Assembly (NCBI GenBank): GCA_035629475.1
Contig: DASPHS010000068.1
Location: forward strand, 1 to 13,424
DNA: 13,424 nt
From: JARIHD01 sp035629475
GTDB taxonomy: Bacteria > Patescibacteriota > Saccharimonadia > Saccharimonadales > UBA4665
Reading direction: 5' to 3'
The translations under genes and the position numbers were made by a program. The notes under the pieces were generated by a model. It made no database searches, was not told where the DNA came from, and saw only the letters and a program-made list of their open reading frames with translations. Shown in pieces: positions 1 through 7,439 of the stretch (its first letter is position 1; the number at the start of each line of letters is the position of its first letter).

Positions 1-38
1 TTCATAGTTTTATTATCGCAGTATTATTTTTACTTTGC

Positions 39-51
39 GAGGTACGACCTT
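39..51 (+). repeat. Palindromic island repeat, copy 1 (imperfect)
   Basis: The first 12 bases match GAGGTACGACCT exactly. The last base is T instead of the C found in the other copies. The arms AGGT/ACCT flank a central ACG. The copy lies about 100 bases before the first gene of the island. The rest of positions 1-150 shows no gene. Confidence 0.65.
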
Positions 52-138
52 ACTAATTATTTCAATTTCATGGATTTGCAATGACACGATAACAGGACCG
101 ATCCCAAGTTGGTCGTTCTTATACAGACGTGCTTCCAT

Positions 139-144
139 TAAAAT
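139..144 (+). promoter_or_regulatory. Possible -10 box, leaderless start of the 151-1140 gene
   Basis: TAAAAT is followed by 6 bases and then the only available start codon at 151. An in-frame TAA at 139-141 rules out an earlier start. No Shine-Dalgarno sequence is visible. The upstream -35 candidate (TTCTTA at 116-121, 17-base spacer) is weak. It is proposed mainly because the same spacing recurs at two better promoters further right. Confidence 0.3.
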
Positions 145-150
145 GTATTT

Positions 151-1140
151 ATGGACACTTTGCAGCAAAAGATTTTTGCAGCTGGACATCTAAAACGCGC
201 ATCCGCGAAGGGGTGTTTTATAAATGTTCCTTCTCAATGTCTTGAATCGCCTATCAAAGCCCATTCTATATCTGAGAGTAAATACCTGTCGGTCATAGCT
301 AAGGACGGAAAGATGCTCATGCCGGGCCACTATAACGGCCGCGTAGTCTTTGAAGAGCAAGGAAAAAAGAAGGCCTCCACATTTCCTGGGTTCTGCGGGC
401 CGCACGACACGATATTTAACCCCATAGATATAGATGACCACGTACCAGGTAATAAAAAACACGAGTTCCTGTTTGCTATGCGCGCTGCAGCAAGGGAATA
501 CTGGGCTAAGACAACTCAATCTAAGGGCATGGAAGAGCTGATGCGATTGAGGACGAGCTCCGAGGAGCGTATTAAGCTACTGGGGAAAGATATGCCGATC
601 GATGCGCCGGACTCAATCGACTTACTCATGCAGCAGAGCATAATAAAAGGTCAGCGTGACACAGAGGAAATTAGAAAATTCTTTAACGAAAACTACGCCA
701 AGGGTAATTACGGAGCCATACATACTGTGACCATTGAACTGCCTAAATTCTATCCTGTGGTAGCCTCGTCTATGTTTAATATCGAGTTAGACTTTGAAGG
801 TAATATAGTTAATGATCTTGAAAACTTGACCACAAGAATGAGAACTTCATTCTTTTCTATAGTTCCTCAAGAAGATAAAACATTCATTTTGCTCTCATGT
901 AGAAAATCTGATGCCAAGTTCTTAAAGTTCTTAGAGGCAATCGATAACATGCCTGACAAAGGCGTGGTAGCATCCAATATTCTTTGTGTGCATACTGAAA
1001 ATGTATGTATGAACCTCGATTACTTTTATTCCCTAGATATTGAGACTAGGAAACTCTTTTATGACCTTTGGGGGCATTCCGCCATGCCCAATCCTAGGAC
1101 TAGGCTTGTCGAAGATCCGCGGCTAAATATATTTGTCTAA
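151..1140 (+). CDS. Hypothetical protein with a Cys/His putative zinc-binding N-terminal motif
   Basis: The 329-residue protein has no signal peptide or membrane segment. Its N-terminal third carries spaced Cys and His residues: C22, C30 and H38 (in QCLESPIKAHSIS), then C82 and H85 (in FPGFCGPHD). This pattern (Cys pair, SPIKAHSI, then FCGPHD) resembles a family of uncharacterised bacterial proteins that I recognise by layout but cannot name. A treble-clef or HNH-like zinc site is an inference. The rest is a mixed alpha/beta region with a conserved-looking HTENVCMNLDYFYSL segment near residues 285-300. The start is fixed by an in-frame stop just upstream. It stands alone between copies 1 and 2 of the island palindrome. 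Its function is unknown; its position suggests an accessory role, possibly defence. Confidence 0.8.
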   Translation: MDTLQQKIFAAGHLKRASAKGCFINVPSQCLESPIKAHSISESKYLSVIAKDGKMLMPGHYNGRVVFEEQGKKKASTFPGFCGPHDTIFNPIDIDDHVPGNKKHEFLFAMRAAAREYWAKTTQSKGMEELMRLRTSSEERIKLLGKDMPIDAPDSIDLLMQQSIIKGQRDTEEIRKFFNENYAKGNYGAIHTVTIELPKFYPVVASSMFNIELDFEGNIVNDLENLTTRMRTSFFSIVPQEDKTFILLSCRKSDAKFLKFLEAIDNMPDKGVVASNILCVHTENVCMNLDYFYSLDIETRKLFYDLWGHSAMPNPRTRLVEDPRLNIFV

Positions 1141-1214
1141 ACATGTGATTCCAGGGCCAGGCTTTGGAGTTCCAGCGTAACTCAGAACATATTTCATCAT
1201 AATCCTTAAATTAA

Positions 1215-1227
1215 GAGGTACGTCCTC
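1215..1227 (+). repeat. Palindromic island repeat, copy 2
   Basis: GAGGTACGTCCTC. The GAGG/CCTC arms surround TACGT. It lies between the stop of the 151-1140 gene and the stop of the small minus-strand ORF, so it sits in a convergent gap. Confidence 0.75.
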
Positions 1228-1258
1228 CGATAACCTTGATCCTCTTCATAAAGTACTC

Positions 1259-1414
1259 TTAGTCAAACCATTTCTTGCTGTGATAGGCGAGTATTGTCTT
1301 AACGAAACGAAAGAATGCTTCCTTATCTTTCTCATGAGGAGAGAAGGGTAGTCTGCGGCTTGCCCAGGCAAGGAAGGTGTATTCACACTGATCTTTATAG
1401 CGTATAGCTGTCAT
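1259..1414 (-). CDS. Small hypothetical protein, 51 residues
   Basis: The minus strand encodes a 51-residue protein starting MTAIRYKDQCEYTFLAWASR and ending ILAYHSKKWFD. The composition looks protein-like: amphipathic, rich in aromatic and basic residues, with no low-complexity stretch. An in-frame TAA lies four codons before the ATG at 1412-1414, so it is not the tail of a longer intact gene. No clear Shine-Dalgarno or promoter is visible. It occupies the gap between palindrome copies 2 and 3. I do not recognise the family. It could be a small independent gene or a remnant; homologues in other genomes would decide. Confidence 0.5.
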   Translation of the reverse strand: MTAIRYKDQCEYTFLAWASRRLPFSPHEKDKEAFFRFVKTILAYHSKKWFD

Positions 1415-1486
1415 GACAATAGTTTAGTATGCAAAAGATGGGATGTCAGCCGGCAGGAGGTTAAATCACATATTGTTTATCTGTTC

Positions 1487-1499
1487 GAGGTACGACCTC
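1487..1499 (+). repeat. Palindromic island repeat, copy 3
   Basis: GAGGTACGACCTC. This is the most symmetrical copy: 5-base arms GAGGT/ACCTC around a central ACG. It lies between the small ORF and the 3' end of the frameshifted membrane gene. Confidence 0.75.
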
Positions 1500-1544
1500 A
1501 TAAGGTCAAGTCTCAGAGGGGGCCCTCCGGAATGAACGCGCTTA

Positions 1545-2146
1545 TCATAGCTGCCTAATACGTGCTGCACTTATTTTTTGAAGGATACTTATTTGCTCAT
1601 TGAAGTAAGTATTAATATTTTCTCGGGCTTGCTCCATGATTCTAGCTGGCTCATCGAAGCTTATAACTTTTGTGTATGCCTCGTTAAGTTTCTTAAGATT
1701 ATCAACTAGGGAAATGTTCCTCCAAGTGCAAAAATAAGGTAGGGCCTCTCACTCGTTGCGATTAACATATAAGCTTTATCAATCTTCTCGTGTTGTTCAA
1801 TTAAAAGGCTACGGTATTCATTCGCCCTACTGTCATAGTTAAGTGCTGTCTGCTTTTGAACTTCAAGCTCGGCCGGATTACTATAATCCTCGTCACGGAT
1901 ATTATCCAAGACGCTACTAAAAGTCATCTCGTAGTCGCTAAGCATTATATGCGTACGACGAATACCGCGAGCGGAAGCTATTAGCTCTGCATACGAGCTC
2001 TTTAGTTGTTGGCGTCGAATGCGTCTTCTGTTGATTAGATCGTTTACGAAGAATCCCGAGAGAGTGCTGATTGCGGTTATTAAGGCGACTGCGAGTGGTG
2101 ACGTAGCAATTTCTTGAAGACTGTCCATATTTAAGTATTTATGCAC
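1545..2146 (-). pseudogene. Frameshifted single-pass membrane / coiled-coil protein gene
   Basis: The intact 5' part encodes 146 residues from a GTG at 2146, or 140 from an ATG at 2128, which reads more naturally (MDSLQEIATSPLAVAL). It has one N-terminal membrane segment (about SPLAVALITAISTLSGFFV), an RRRIRRQQ basic stop-transfer stretch, then long charged helices. The frame closes at 1706-1708, but the adjacent frame continues in good coding style from NISLVDNLKKLNEAYTKV to KISAARIRQL and stops at 1545-1547. Restoring one base in the T5 run (A5 on the plus strand, 1730-1734) joins both halves into about 200 residues. This looks like single-base loss in a homopolymer, either a real mutation or a sequencing error. 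It lies between palindrome copies 3 and 4. The architecture (membrane anchor plus cytoplasmic helices) is common in accessory and mobile regions; no function is assigned. Confidence 0.7.
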
Positions 2147-2271
2147 CTTTATGCTAACTGGAAACTTATCTCTATTGTATCAAGTTGCATCCAAGGGATA
2201 CGCGGAATAAAAACTAGGGGGTATTCAATTGCGACATAGCTCTTCGTTTAGACACGTGCTTAATAGTTTCA

Positions 2272-2284
2272 GAGGTACGTCCTC
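2272..2284 (+). repeat. Palindromic island repeat, copy 4
   Basis: GAGGTACGTCCTC, identical to copy 2. It lies between the divergent membrane-protein and HEPN genes, 25 bases before the -35 box of the HEPN promoter. An operator role is possible here, but not at the copies in convergent gaps. Confidence 0.75.
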
Positions 2285-2309
2285 TTAGTTCCCTGCATCG
2301 ACAAAAACG

Positions 2310-2339
2310 TTAACAATGCATAACATTTTCATTTATAAT
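2310..2339 (+). promoter_or_regulatory. Sigma-70 type promoter for the HEPN gene
   Basis: TTAACA (2310-2315), an 18-base spacer and a perfect TATAAT (2334-2339). Transcription would start near 2346, giving a leader of roughly 58 bases to the ATG at 2404. A second, weaker candidate is TATAGA at 2364-2369, 7 bases before the TTG at 2377. Confidence 0.6.
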
Positions 2340-2403
2340 AAATACCATTGAAGGGTAGCAACATATAGAGTTAGACTTGCTAATATCGTTGCTGATAGTG
2401 GAA

Positions 2404-3681
2404 ATGGCAAAGAATGAAACAGTGTATAAAGTAGAGTATCTCCTACTATTAGAGGGCGATAATATCACCTGCACCAAGGTTGATTCATTATTACACCTGC
2501 TTCAGTCTGATTCAGATATTGTAATTTCAGAGAATAATAAATCAGCAACTTATAGGGGTAATCAATCTTTTGACGTTGATATAGATATGGGTTCAGCTGG
2601 TCAAGGAAAGGCCAGTGGCTCTATTTATTTTGATATGTCATTCTCTTGCAATTCCGAGGCCGATCTTAATATATTTGGCGACTTCTTACGCTCTGTAAGG
2701 GTCGTATTATCTCCGCTTTTTCCTAAGAATCCTGACGCTCTACAAATTTTAAGAGATGATTTAAGTCTCTATTACAGAATCAAGGCGTATCCCTTAATAT
2801 CAGAAATTGAAAACTCTATGCGTAGATTAATAACGAAATTTATGCAAGTAAACGTCGGAATGGGATGGACGAGGGAAAGAGTCCCCGATGAGATAAGTAA
2901 GAACAAATTTAAGAATGAAGACACTACGTTTCTCCATAATGTAGATTTCATAAACCTCAAAGAGCTACTCCTAAGCCAGAATTATTCGAAACATAAAGAG
3001 TCTTTAATAAATAATCTCAAAACCAGTCAAAAGGAAACTTTTACAAAAGCAGAAATTGAATCTCTGATTCCTGTCTCTAACTGGGACAGATACTTTAGTG
3101 CGAAGATTAAAGTAGATGCGGAGGAGCTGGACAATGATTGGACCCAGCTCTATGAATTACGTTGCAAAGTCGCACATAACCGGACGTTTACTAGTAGTGA
3201 CTTGACTAGGACAGAAACTTTAGGCAAAAAAGTAGTCATCATTTTAGAAGCAGCGCAACAAGAATTAGATTCAATACACGTCAATGAGGATGAAGCTCAA
3301 GGAATAGCTGAAGATGCTGTTCTCAATTCGGCTTCTGCAAAGGAACTTCTTGAAATGTTTTTAGGTCAGTGGCGAGGTATTGAACGGCATGTTATCAAAC
3401 TTGCAAATTTTGTAGGTGATGATCCAGCTAATTATCGTAACCTAGCGGATTGTGTGCGAGGCCTAGAAAGCAAAGGCTATATACCTGGTGATACAGCAAA
3501 CGAAATCGGTGATCTTGCACGAGTAAAAAACATAATTGTTCATCTTGACAATAAAGTTAGCCCAGAGGTTATAGAGAATCATGTGGGTGATCTGCGTAGA
3601 ATTGCAAATGAGCTATTTAGGATAAGAATGGATAGGAAGTATTCATTGAAAAAGCAGACTGAAAAAGCAACCAAGCAATGA
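2404..3681 (+). CDS. Tandem HEPN-domain protein (putative RNase / defence effector)
   Basis: The protein has 425 residues from ATG 2404; TTG 2377 would add nine. Residues 1 to about 120 form a beta-rich region I do not recognise. A helical domain follows, with a Swt1/Apea-like HEPN opening (YPLISEIENSMRRLITKF) and the motif RCKVAH (R253, H258), an RX4H site. The C-terminal 120 residues form a second helical domain with RVKNIIVH (R373, H380), an RX6H site. HEPN proteins with an intact RX4-6H are typically metal-independent RNases in toxin-antitoxin, abortive infection and other defence systems. Here both sites look intact, so one chain could supply the two halves that HEPN dimers usually need. 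No membrane segment is seen. The stop overlaps the dnaE start by ATGA, so translation may be coupled. Base composition is AT-rich, unlike dnaE. HEPN assignment is from motifs only. Confidence 0.75.
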   Translation: MAKNETVYKVEYLLLLEGDNITCTKVDSLLHLLQSDSDIVISENNKSATYRGNQSFDVDIDMGSAGQGKASGSIYFDMSFSCNSEADLNIFGDFLRSVRVVLSPLFPKNPDALQILRDDLSLYYRIKAYPLISEIENSMRRLITKFMQVNVGMGWTRERVPDEISKNKFKNEDTTFLHNVDFINLKELLLSQNYSKHKESLINNLKTSQKETFTKAEIESLIPVSNWDRYFSAKIKVDAEELDNDWTQLYELRCKVAHNRTFTSSDLTRTETLGKKVVIILEAAQQELDSIHVNEDEAQGIAEDAVLNSASAKELLEMFLGQWRGIERHVIKLANFVGDDPANYRNLADCVRGLESKGYIPGDTANEIGDLARVKNIIVHLDNKVSPEVIENHVGDLRRIANELFRIRMDRKYSLKKQTEKATKQ

Positions 3682-6600
3682 TAGGGGCACAAGAAATTCC
3701 AACAAGTACAGCGGCTATAGAGGATACAGGCATTACAAGCGTAGACTTGAAGCCTGCTGATTACGTGCACCTGCACAACCACACCCAGTTCTCGCTATTG
3801 GACGGACTAACACGCATCCCTGACCTCGTAGAATACGTCAAAGAAACAGGCATGCAGTCTGTGGCTATGACCGACCACGGAACCCTTAGCGGTGCCATTG
3901 AATTCTACAAAGAGGCCCGAGACAAAGGTGTCAAACCAATCCTTGGTATTGAAACCTACGTCGCCTCACGCAAGCACACCGACAAAGATCCTCAAAAGGA
4001 CAAGCAACGTTTCCACCTGATTATCATGGCTATGAACGAGACCGGTTGGCAAAACCTCATGAAGCTCAGTACCATCGCTAACCTGGACGGGTATTACTAC
4101 TACCCACGCGTCGACCATGACCTTCTGGAGAAGTACAACGAAGGCCTTATTATCTCGAGTGCCTGTATGGGTGGTGAAGTCGGCCAAAAGCTGCTCAATG
4201 ACGACTACGAAGGCGCTAAACAAATTGCCCAGTGGTACAAAAAAGTCTTTGGCGACCGCTATTACTTAGAGATTCAAGATCACGGCCACCCTGACAACCC
4301 TATCTACAGTCCCGAACAGGGCAAGATGAACAAATACGTTCTGGAACTAGGCAAAGACCTCGACATTCCTGTCGTAGTGACTTGTGACGCCCACTACCTG
4401 AAACACGAGCACCAGGATTCGCACGAAATCCTGCTCTGTATTGGCACTGGCGCCTTTTTATCAGACGAAAAGCGCATGTCCCTCAAGAACTACCCCTTGC
4501 ACGTTGAGGACCCCCAAGAAATCATCAAGCGCTGGGGCGCCGAGCACCCTGAGGTCATCCGCAACACCAAGGCCATCGCCGACCGTGTGGACCTGACAAT
4601 TGAATTAGACAAGATTCTGATTCCTGAATTCCCCGTACCAGAGGGCGAAACCGAAAAGACGTTCTTTGATAAAGCCGTCTACCGTGGTTTGGCTTGGCGC
4701 TATGGTGGTGTCCCCGAGGCTGACACAGCAGAGATGACCATCGACGAAGCCAAAAAGCACATTCCCGCAGATGCCCTCAAGCGCGCCGAGTACGAACTGG
4801 GCGTAGTGGACAGCATGGGCTTCAATGGCTACTTTTTAATCGTGTCTGACTTTATTAGCTGGGGTAAGAACCAGGGTATTATCTTTGGCCCTGGTCGTGG
4901 TTCGGCTGCGGGGTCAATTTTGGCCTATGCCGTCAAGATTACCGACCTTGACCCCCTCAAGTACGACTTGCTGTTCGAGCGCTTTCTTAACCCCGACCGT
5001 ATTTCTATGCCCGATGTGGACATCGACATCCAGGATACCCGCCGTGAAGAAGTGATTCAGTACTGTGTGCAGAAATACGGCACCAACCGCGTATCTAACA
5101 TTGTAACCTTTGGCCGGATGTTCGCTCGCAACGCCGTGCGCGATGTAGCCCGTGTGATGCAAGTGCCGTATGCCGATGCCGATCGCTTGGCCAAGATGAT
5201 TCCGCAACCAGTGCAGGGTAAGCACATTCCCTTGGCCAAATCTTTGAAGGAAGACATGGACCTGGCTCGTGAATATGCTGGCAACGATGTCTCCCGGCAG
5301 GTGCTGGACCAAGCGATGATTCTGGAAGGTACCGTGCGCAGTCATGGCGTACACGCTTGTGGTGTTATTATCGCCCCTGACGACCTGGTAAAGTTCGTGC
5401 CGTTGGAAATGGCACAAAAGGGTGTGGTAACAGCGCAGTTCCCGATGGGCCAGGTGGAAGAGCTCGGCCTGTTGAAGATGGACTTTTTGGGTCTGTCCAA
5501 CTTGACGATCATCAAGAACTGTCTACGTATTATTAAGCGCGTGTATGGCGAGGAGATTGACCTGGCGTCTATTCCACTGGACTTCAAGGGTGCCTACGAG
5601 CTGTTGGGAAGTGGTGACACGACCGGGGTATTCCAGTTGGAATCCGCAGGTATGAAGCGCTACCTGAAGGAGCTGAAGCCGACGGTCTTTGAAGACATCA
5701 TCGCTATGGTGGCCCTGTACCGGCCGGGCCCTATGCAGTTCATCGATGAATTCATTGCCCGCAAACACGGTACTAAAAAGATCATCTACCCGCACGATAG
5801 TATGGAGAACTCCCTCAAGAACACCTATGGTGTCCTGGTATACCAGGAGCAGGTGATGCAGATTAGTAAGGAAGTTTGTGGCTTTACCGGTGGTGAGGCC
5901 GATACTTTGCGCAAGGCGATTGGTAAGAAAAAGATCGACCTGATGGCCAAAATGAAGGACAAAATGATCAGCGGCGCCCTGGAAGTGTCCGGTATCCCGA
6001 ATGACCTGATGGAGCGCTTCTGGAAGCAGCTGGAAGATTTTGCGGCGTACTGTTTCAACAAGTCACACGCTGCTTGTTATGGCCTTATTGCGTACTGGAC
6101 AGCTTATTTGAAGGCTCGGTACCCCTCAGCCTTTATGGCGGCCGTTATGACCAGTGACTACGATGACACTGACCGCTTGGCTATCGAGATTGCTGAGTGT
6201 CAGCACATGGGCATCAACGTACTGCCACCCGATGTCAACGAATCCTTCCACGAGTTTGCCGTGGTTAAGACCGAAGACAACAACCCCAAGGCCGACATCC
6301 GCTTTGGGATGAACGCCATCAAGAACGTTGGCTCCGGAGCAGTCGATGAGATTTTGCGGGCCCGTAACCTGGATGGTGACTTTACTGATATCGAAGACTT
6401 CTTGTCACGGGTGAACGTACGCATCTGTAACCGCAAGAACCTGGAAAGTCTGATCAAAGCCGGCGCTATGGACCGTTTTGGCGACCGCTCCCAGTTGCTG
6501 CACAACCTGGACGTCGCCTTAGCCTACGCACAGCGTTTGCAAAAGGAACGCAACAGTGGCCAGACCGACCTGTTCGGCAACCTCATCGAGGAGCACGCTG

Positions 6601-7427
6601 CCGGTGCTAAATCCAAGTTGATCATGGAGAAGGCTGCCGTTGTATTTACGCCGCGCGAGCAATTACTGTGGGAACGTGAGCTGCTGGGCTTGTACTTGAG
6701 CCAGCACCCGCTGTCTATGTTCGAGACCTACCTGGAAGAGCAGAGCATGGACATGAGTCAGCTGATACCTGAACACGAAGGCCGCGGTGTGGTTGTGGGC
6801 GGTGCTATCAATGACGTCCGTGAAATTACCACCAAGAACGGTGCCAAGATGGCGTTCGTGAAGCTGGAAGACAAGCATGCCGAGCTGGAACTGATTCTGT
6901 TCCCCGGTGCCTACCAGCAGACTGCCGGCCTGTGGGAGCGTGACCGCGTTATCCTGGCTCGTGGCAAGGTGTCTGCCAAAGACCGTGAAGGTAACCTGGG
7001 TGAAGAGGTGAAGATTCTGGTAGATGACGCCCGGGAGATTACTGGCGAGCAAGCCCAAGCCTACCAAGCGACCGGCCGCAAGATGCGTCCGCCGGGCAGT
7101 AAACACTCACCAGCTGCCGCCGTTACCGCAACCAAGGGCAAAGATCCAGAGGCTAAAAAGCCCAAGGAGCCACCAAAGCCCAAGCCTTCAGGGCTTGGCC
7201 AGAAGCTCCCCGAGCGGGTATACATCCGCTTAGCAGACAGCGGTAATCAAACGCTGCTTATGACGCTCAAGCAGACCATCGACGCTGCACGTGGCCAAAC
7301 AGAGGTAGTACTGGTATTGGGCGAGTCCAAACAGGTCATCAAGCTGCCTGGCGGCGTGACCAAAGAACCGCAGCTCATCAAGCAGCTCTGCAGCCTGGTC
7401 GGTGACGAGAACGTCAAAGTCCAATAG
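3678..7427 (+). CDS. dnaE: DNA polymerase III subunit alpha
   Basis: This is the replicative DNA polymerase catalytic subunit, 1249 residues, slightly longer than the E. coli protein. The PHP domain starts near residue 29, with HLHNHT (31-36), TDHG (D66, H67), E92, C163 and CDAH (D237, H239). The metal-ligand set that E. coli has lost looks filled, predicting an active PHP 3'-5' exonuclease. The polymerase core has GRGSAAGS (406-413), PDVDIDI with catalytic D446 and D448, and D602 in MDFLGL. A clamp-binding motif QTDLF (962-966) follows a helix-hairpin-helix region, then an OB fold from about 1036. A Lys/Pro-rich linker (about 1133-1176) leads to a small conserved-looking C-terminal domain. 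The ATG overlaps the HEPN stop; the first 24 residues before the PHP domain are non-conserved in appearance, so the native start could lie slightly downstream. Confidence 0.97.
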   Translation: MIGAQEIPTSTAAIEDTGITSVDLKPADYVHLHNHTQFSLLDGLTRIPDLVEYVKETGMQSVAMTDHGTLSGAIEFYKEARDKGVKPILGIETYVASRKHTDKDPQKDKQRFHLIIMAMNETGWQNLMKLSTIANLDGYYYYPRVDHDLLEKYNEGLIISSACMGGEVGQKLLNDDYEGAKQIAQWYKKVFGDRYYLEIQDHGHPDNPIYSPEQGKMNKYVLELGKDLDIPVVVTCDAHYLKHEHQDSHEILLCIGTGAFLSDEKRMSLKNYPLHVEDPQEIIKRWGAEHPEVIRNTKAIADRVDLTIELDKILIPEFPVPEGETEKTFFDKAVYRGLAWRYGGVPEADTAEMTIDEAKKHIPADALKRAEYELGVVDSMGFNGYFLIVSDFISWGKNQGIIFGPGRGSAAGSILAYAVKITDLDPLKYDLLFERFLNPDRISMPDVDIDIQDTRREEVIQYCVQKYGTNRVSNIVTFGRMFARNAVRDVARVMQVPYADADRLAKMIPQPVQGKHIPLAKSLKEDMDLAREYAGNDVSRQVLDQAMILEGTVRSHGVHACGVIIAPDDLVKFVPLEMAQKGVVTAQFPMGQVEELGLLKMDFLGLSNLTIIKNCLRIIKRVYGEEIDLASIPLDFKGAYELLGSGDTTGVFQLESAGMKRYLKELKPTVFEDIIAMVALYRPGPMQFIDEFIARKHGTKKIIYPHDSMENSLKNTYGVLVYQEQVMQISKEVCGFTGGEADTLRKAIGKKKIDLMAKMKDKMISGALEVSGIPNDLMERFWKQLEDFAAYCFNKSHAACYGLIAYWTAYLKARYPSAFMAAVMTSDYDDTDRLAIEIAECQHMGINVLPPDVNESFHEFAVVKTEDNNPKADIRFGMNAIKNVGSGAVDEILRARNLDGDFTDIEDFLSRVNVRICNRKNLESLIKAGAMDRFGDRSQLLHNLDVALAYAQRLQKERNSGQTDLFGNLIEEHAAGAKSKLIMEKAAVVFTPREQLLWERELLGLYLSQHPLSMFETYLEEQSMDMSQLIPEHEGRGVVVGGAINDVREITTKNGAKMAFVKLEDKHAELELILFPGAYQQTAGLWERDRVILARGKVSAKDREGNLGEEVKILVDDAREITGEQAQAYQATGRKMRPPGSKHSPAAAVTATKGKDPEAKKPKEPPKPKPSGLGQKLPERVYIRLADSGNQTLLMTLKQTIDAARGQTEVVLVLGESKQVIKLPGGVTKEPQLIKQLCSLVGDENVKVQ

Positions 7428-7439
7428 CAAACTCAGAAG

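Larger units (their letters stand above)
1..3680. other. AT-rich accessory island next to dnaE
   Basis: The sequence up to the start of dnaE is visibly richer in A and T, with A/T-ending codons, than everything to its right. It carries genes in mixed orientation, none of them housekeeping, including one broken gene. All four copies of the GAGGTACGWCCTC palindrome in the window fall here. I infer an acquired or fast-turnover region. Its left boundary is outside the window, and its right boundary is the 4-base overlap with dnaE. I saw no integrase, transposase or tRNA. Confidence 0.6.

Noticed and set aside
1516..1527. GAGGGGGCCCTC inverted repeat just after the frameshifted gene, as a terminator
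   Set aside because: The arms are short, the loop is too tight at full pairing, and no T tract follows on the minus strand.
1466..1570. A 34-codon minus-strand ORF from GTG at 1570 that reads through palindrome copy 3
   Set aside because: It overlaps the 3' end of the membrane-protein gene and has a Gly/Pro/Arg-rich translation of little coding character.
1730..1734. Programmed -1 frameshift at the T5 run
   Set aside because: The phase does not give an X XXY YYZ slippery heptamer and no downstream stem is evident; base loss is simpler.
39..2284. The palindromes as classical integron attC sites
   Set aside because: No RYYYAAC/GTTRRRY core pairs flank the copies and no integrase gene is visible.
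3966..7430. Many antisense and alternative-frame ORFs inside dnaE, and similar ones opposite the CAP, WhiB/sigma-4-like and sigma-2-like genes
   Set aside because: They shadow strongly conserved coding sequence, have unlikely compositions and no start signals.
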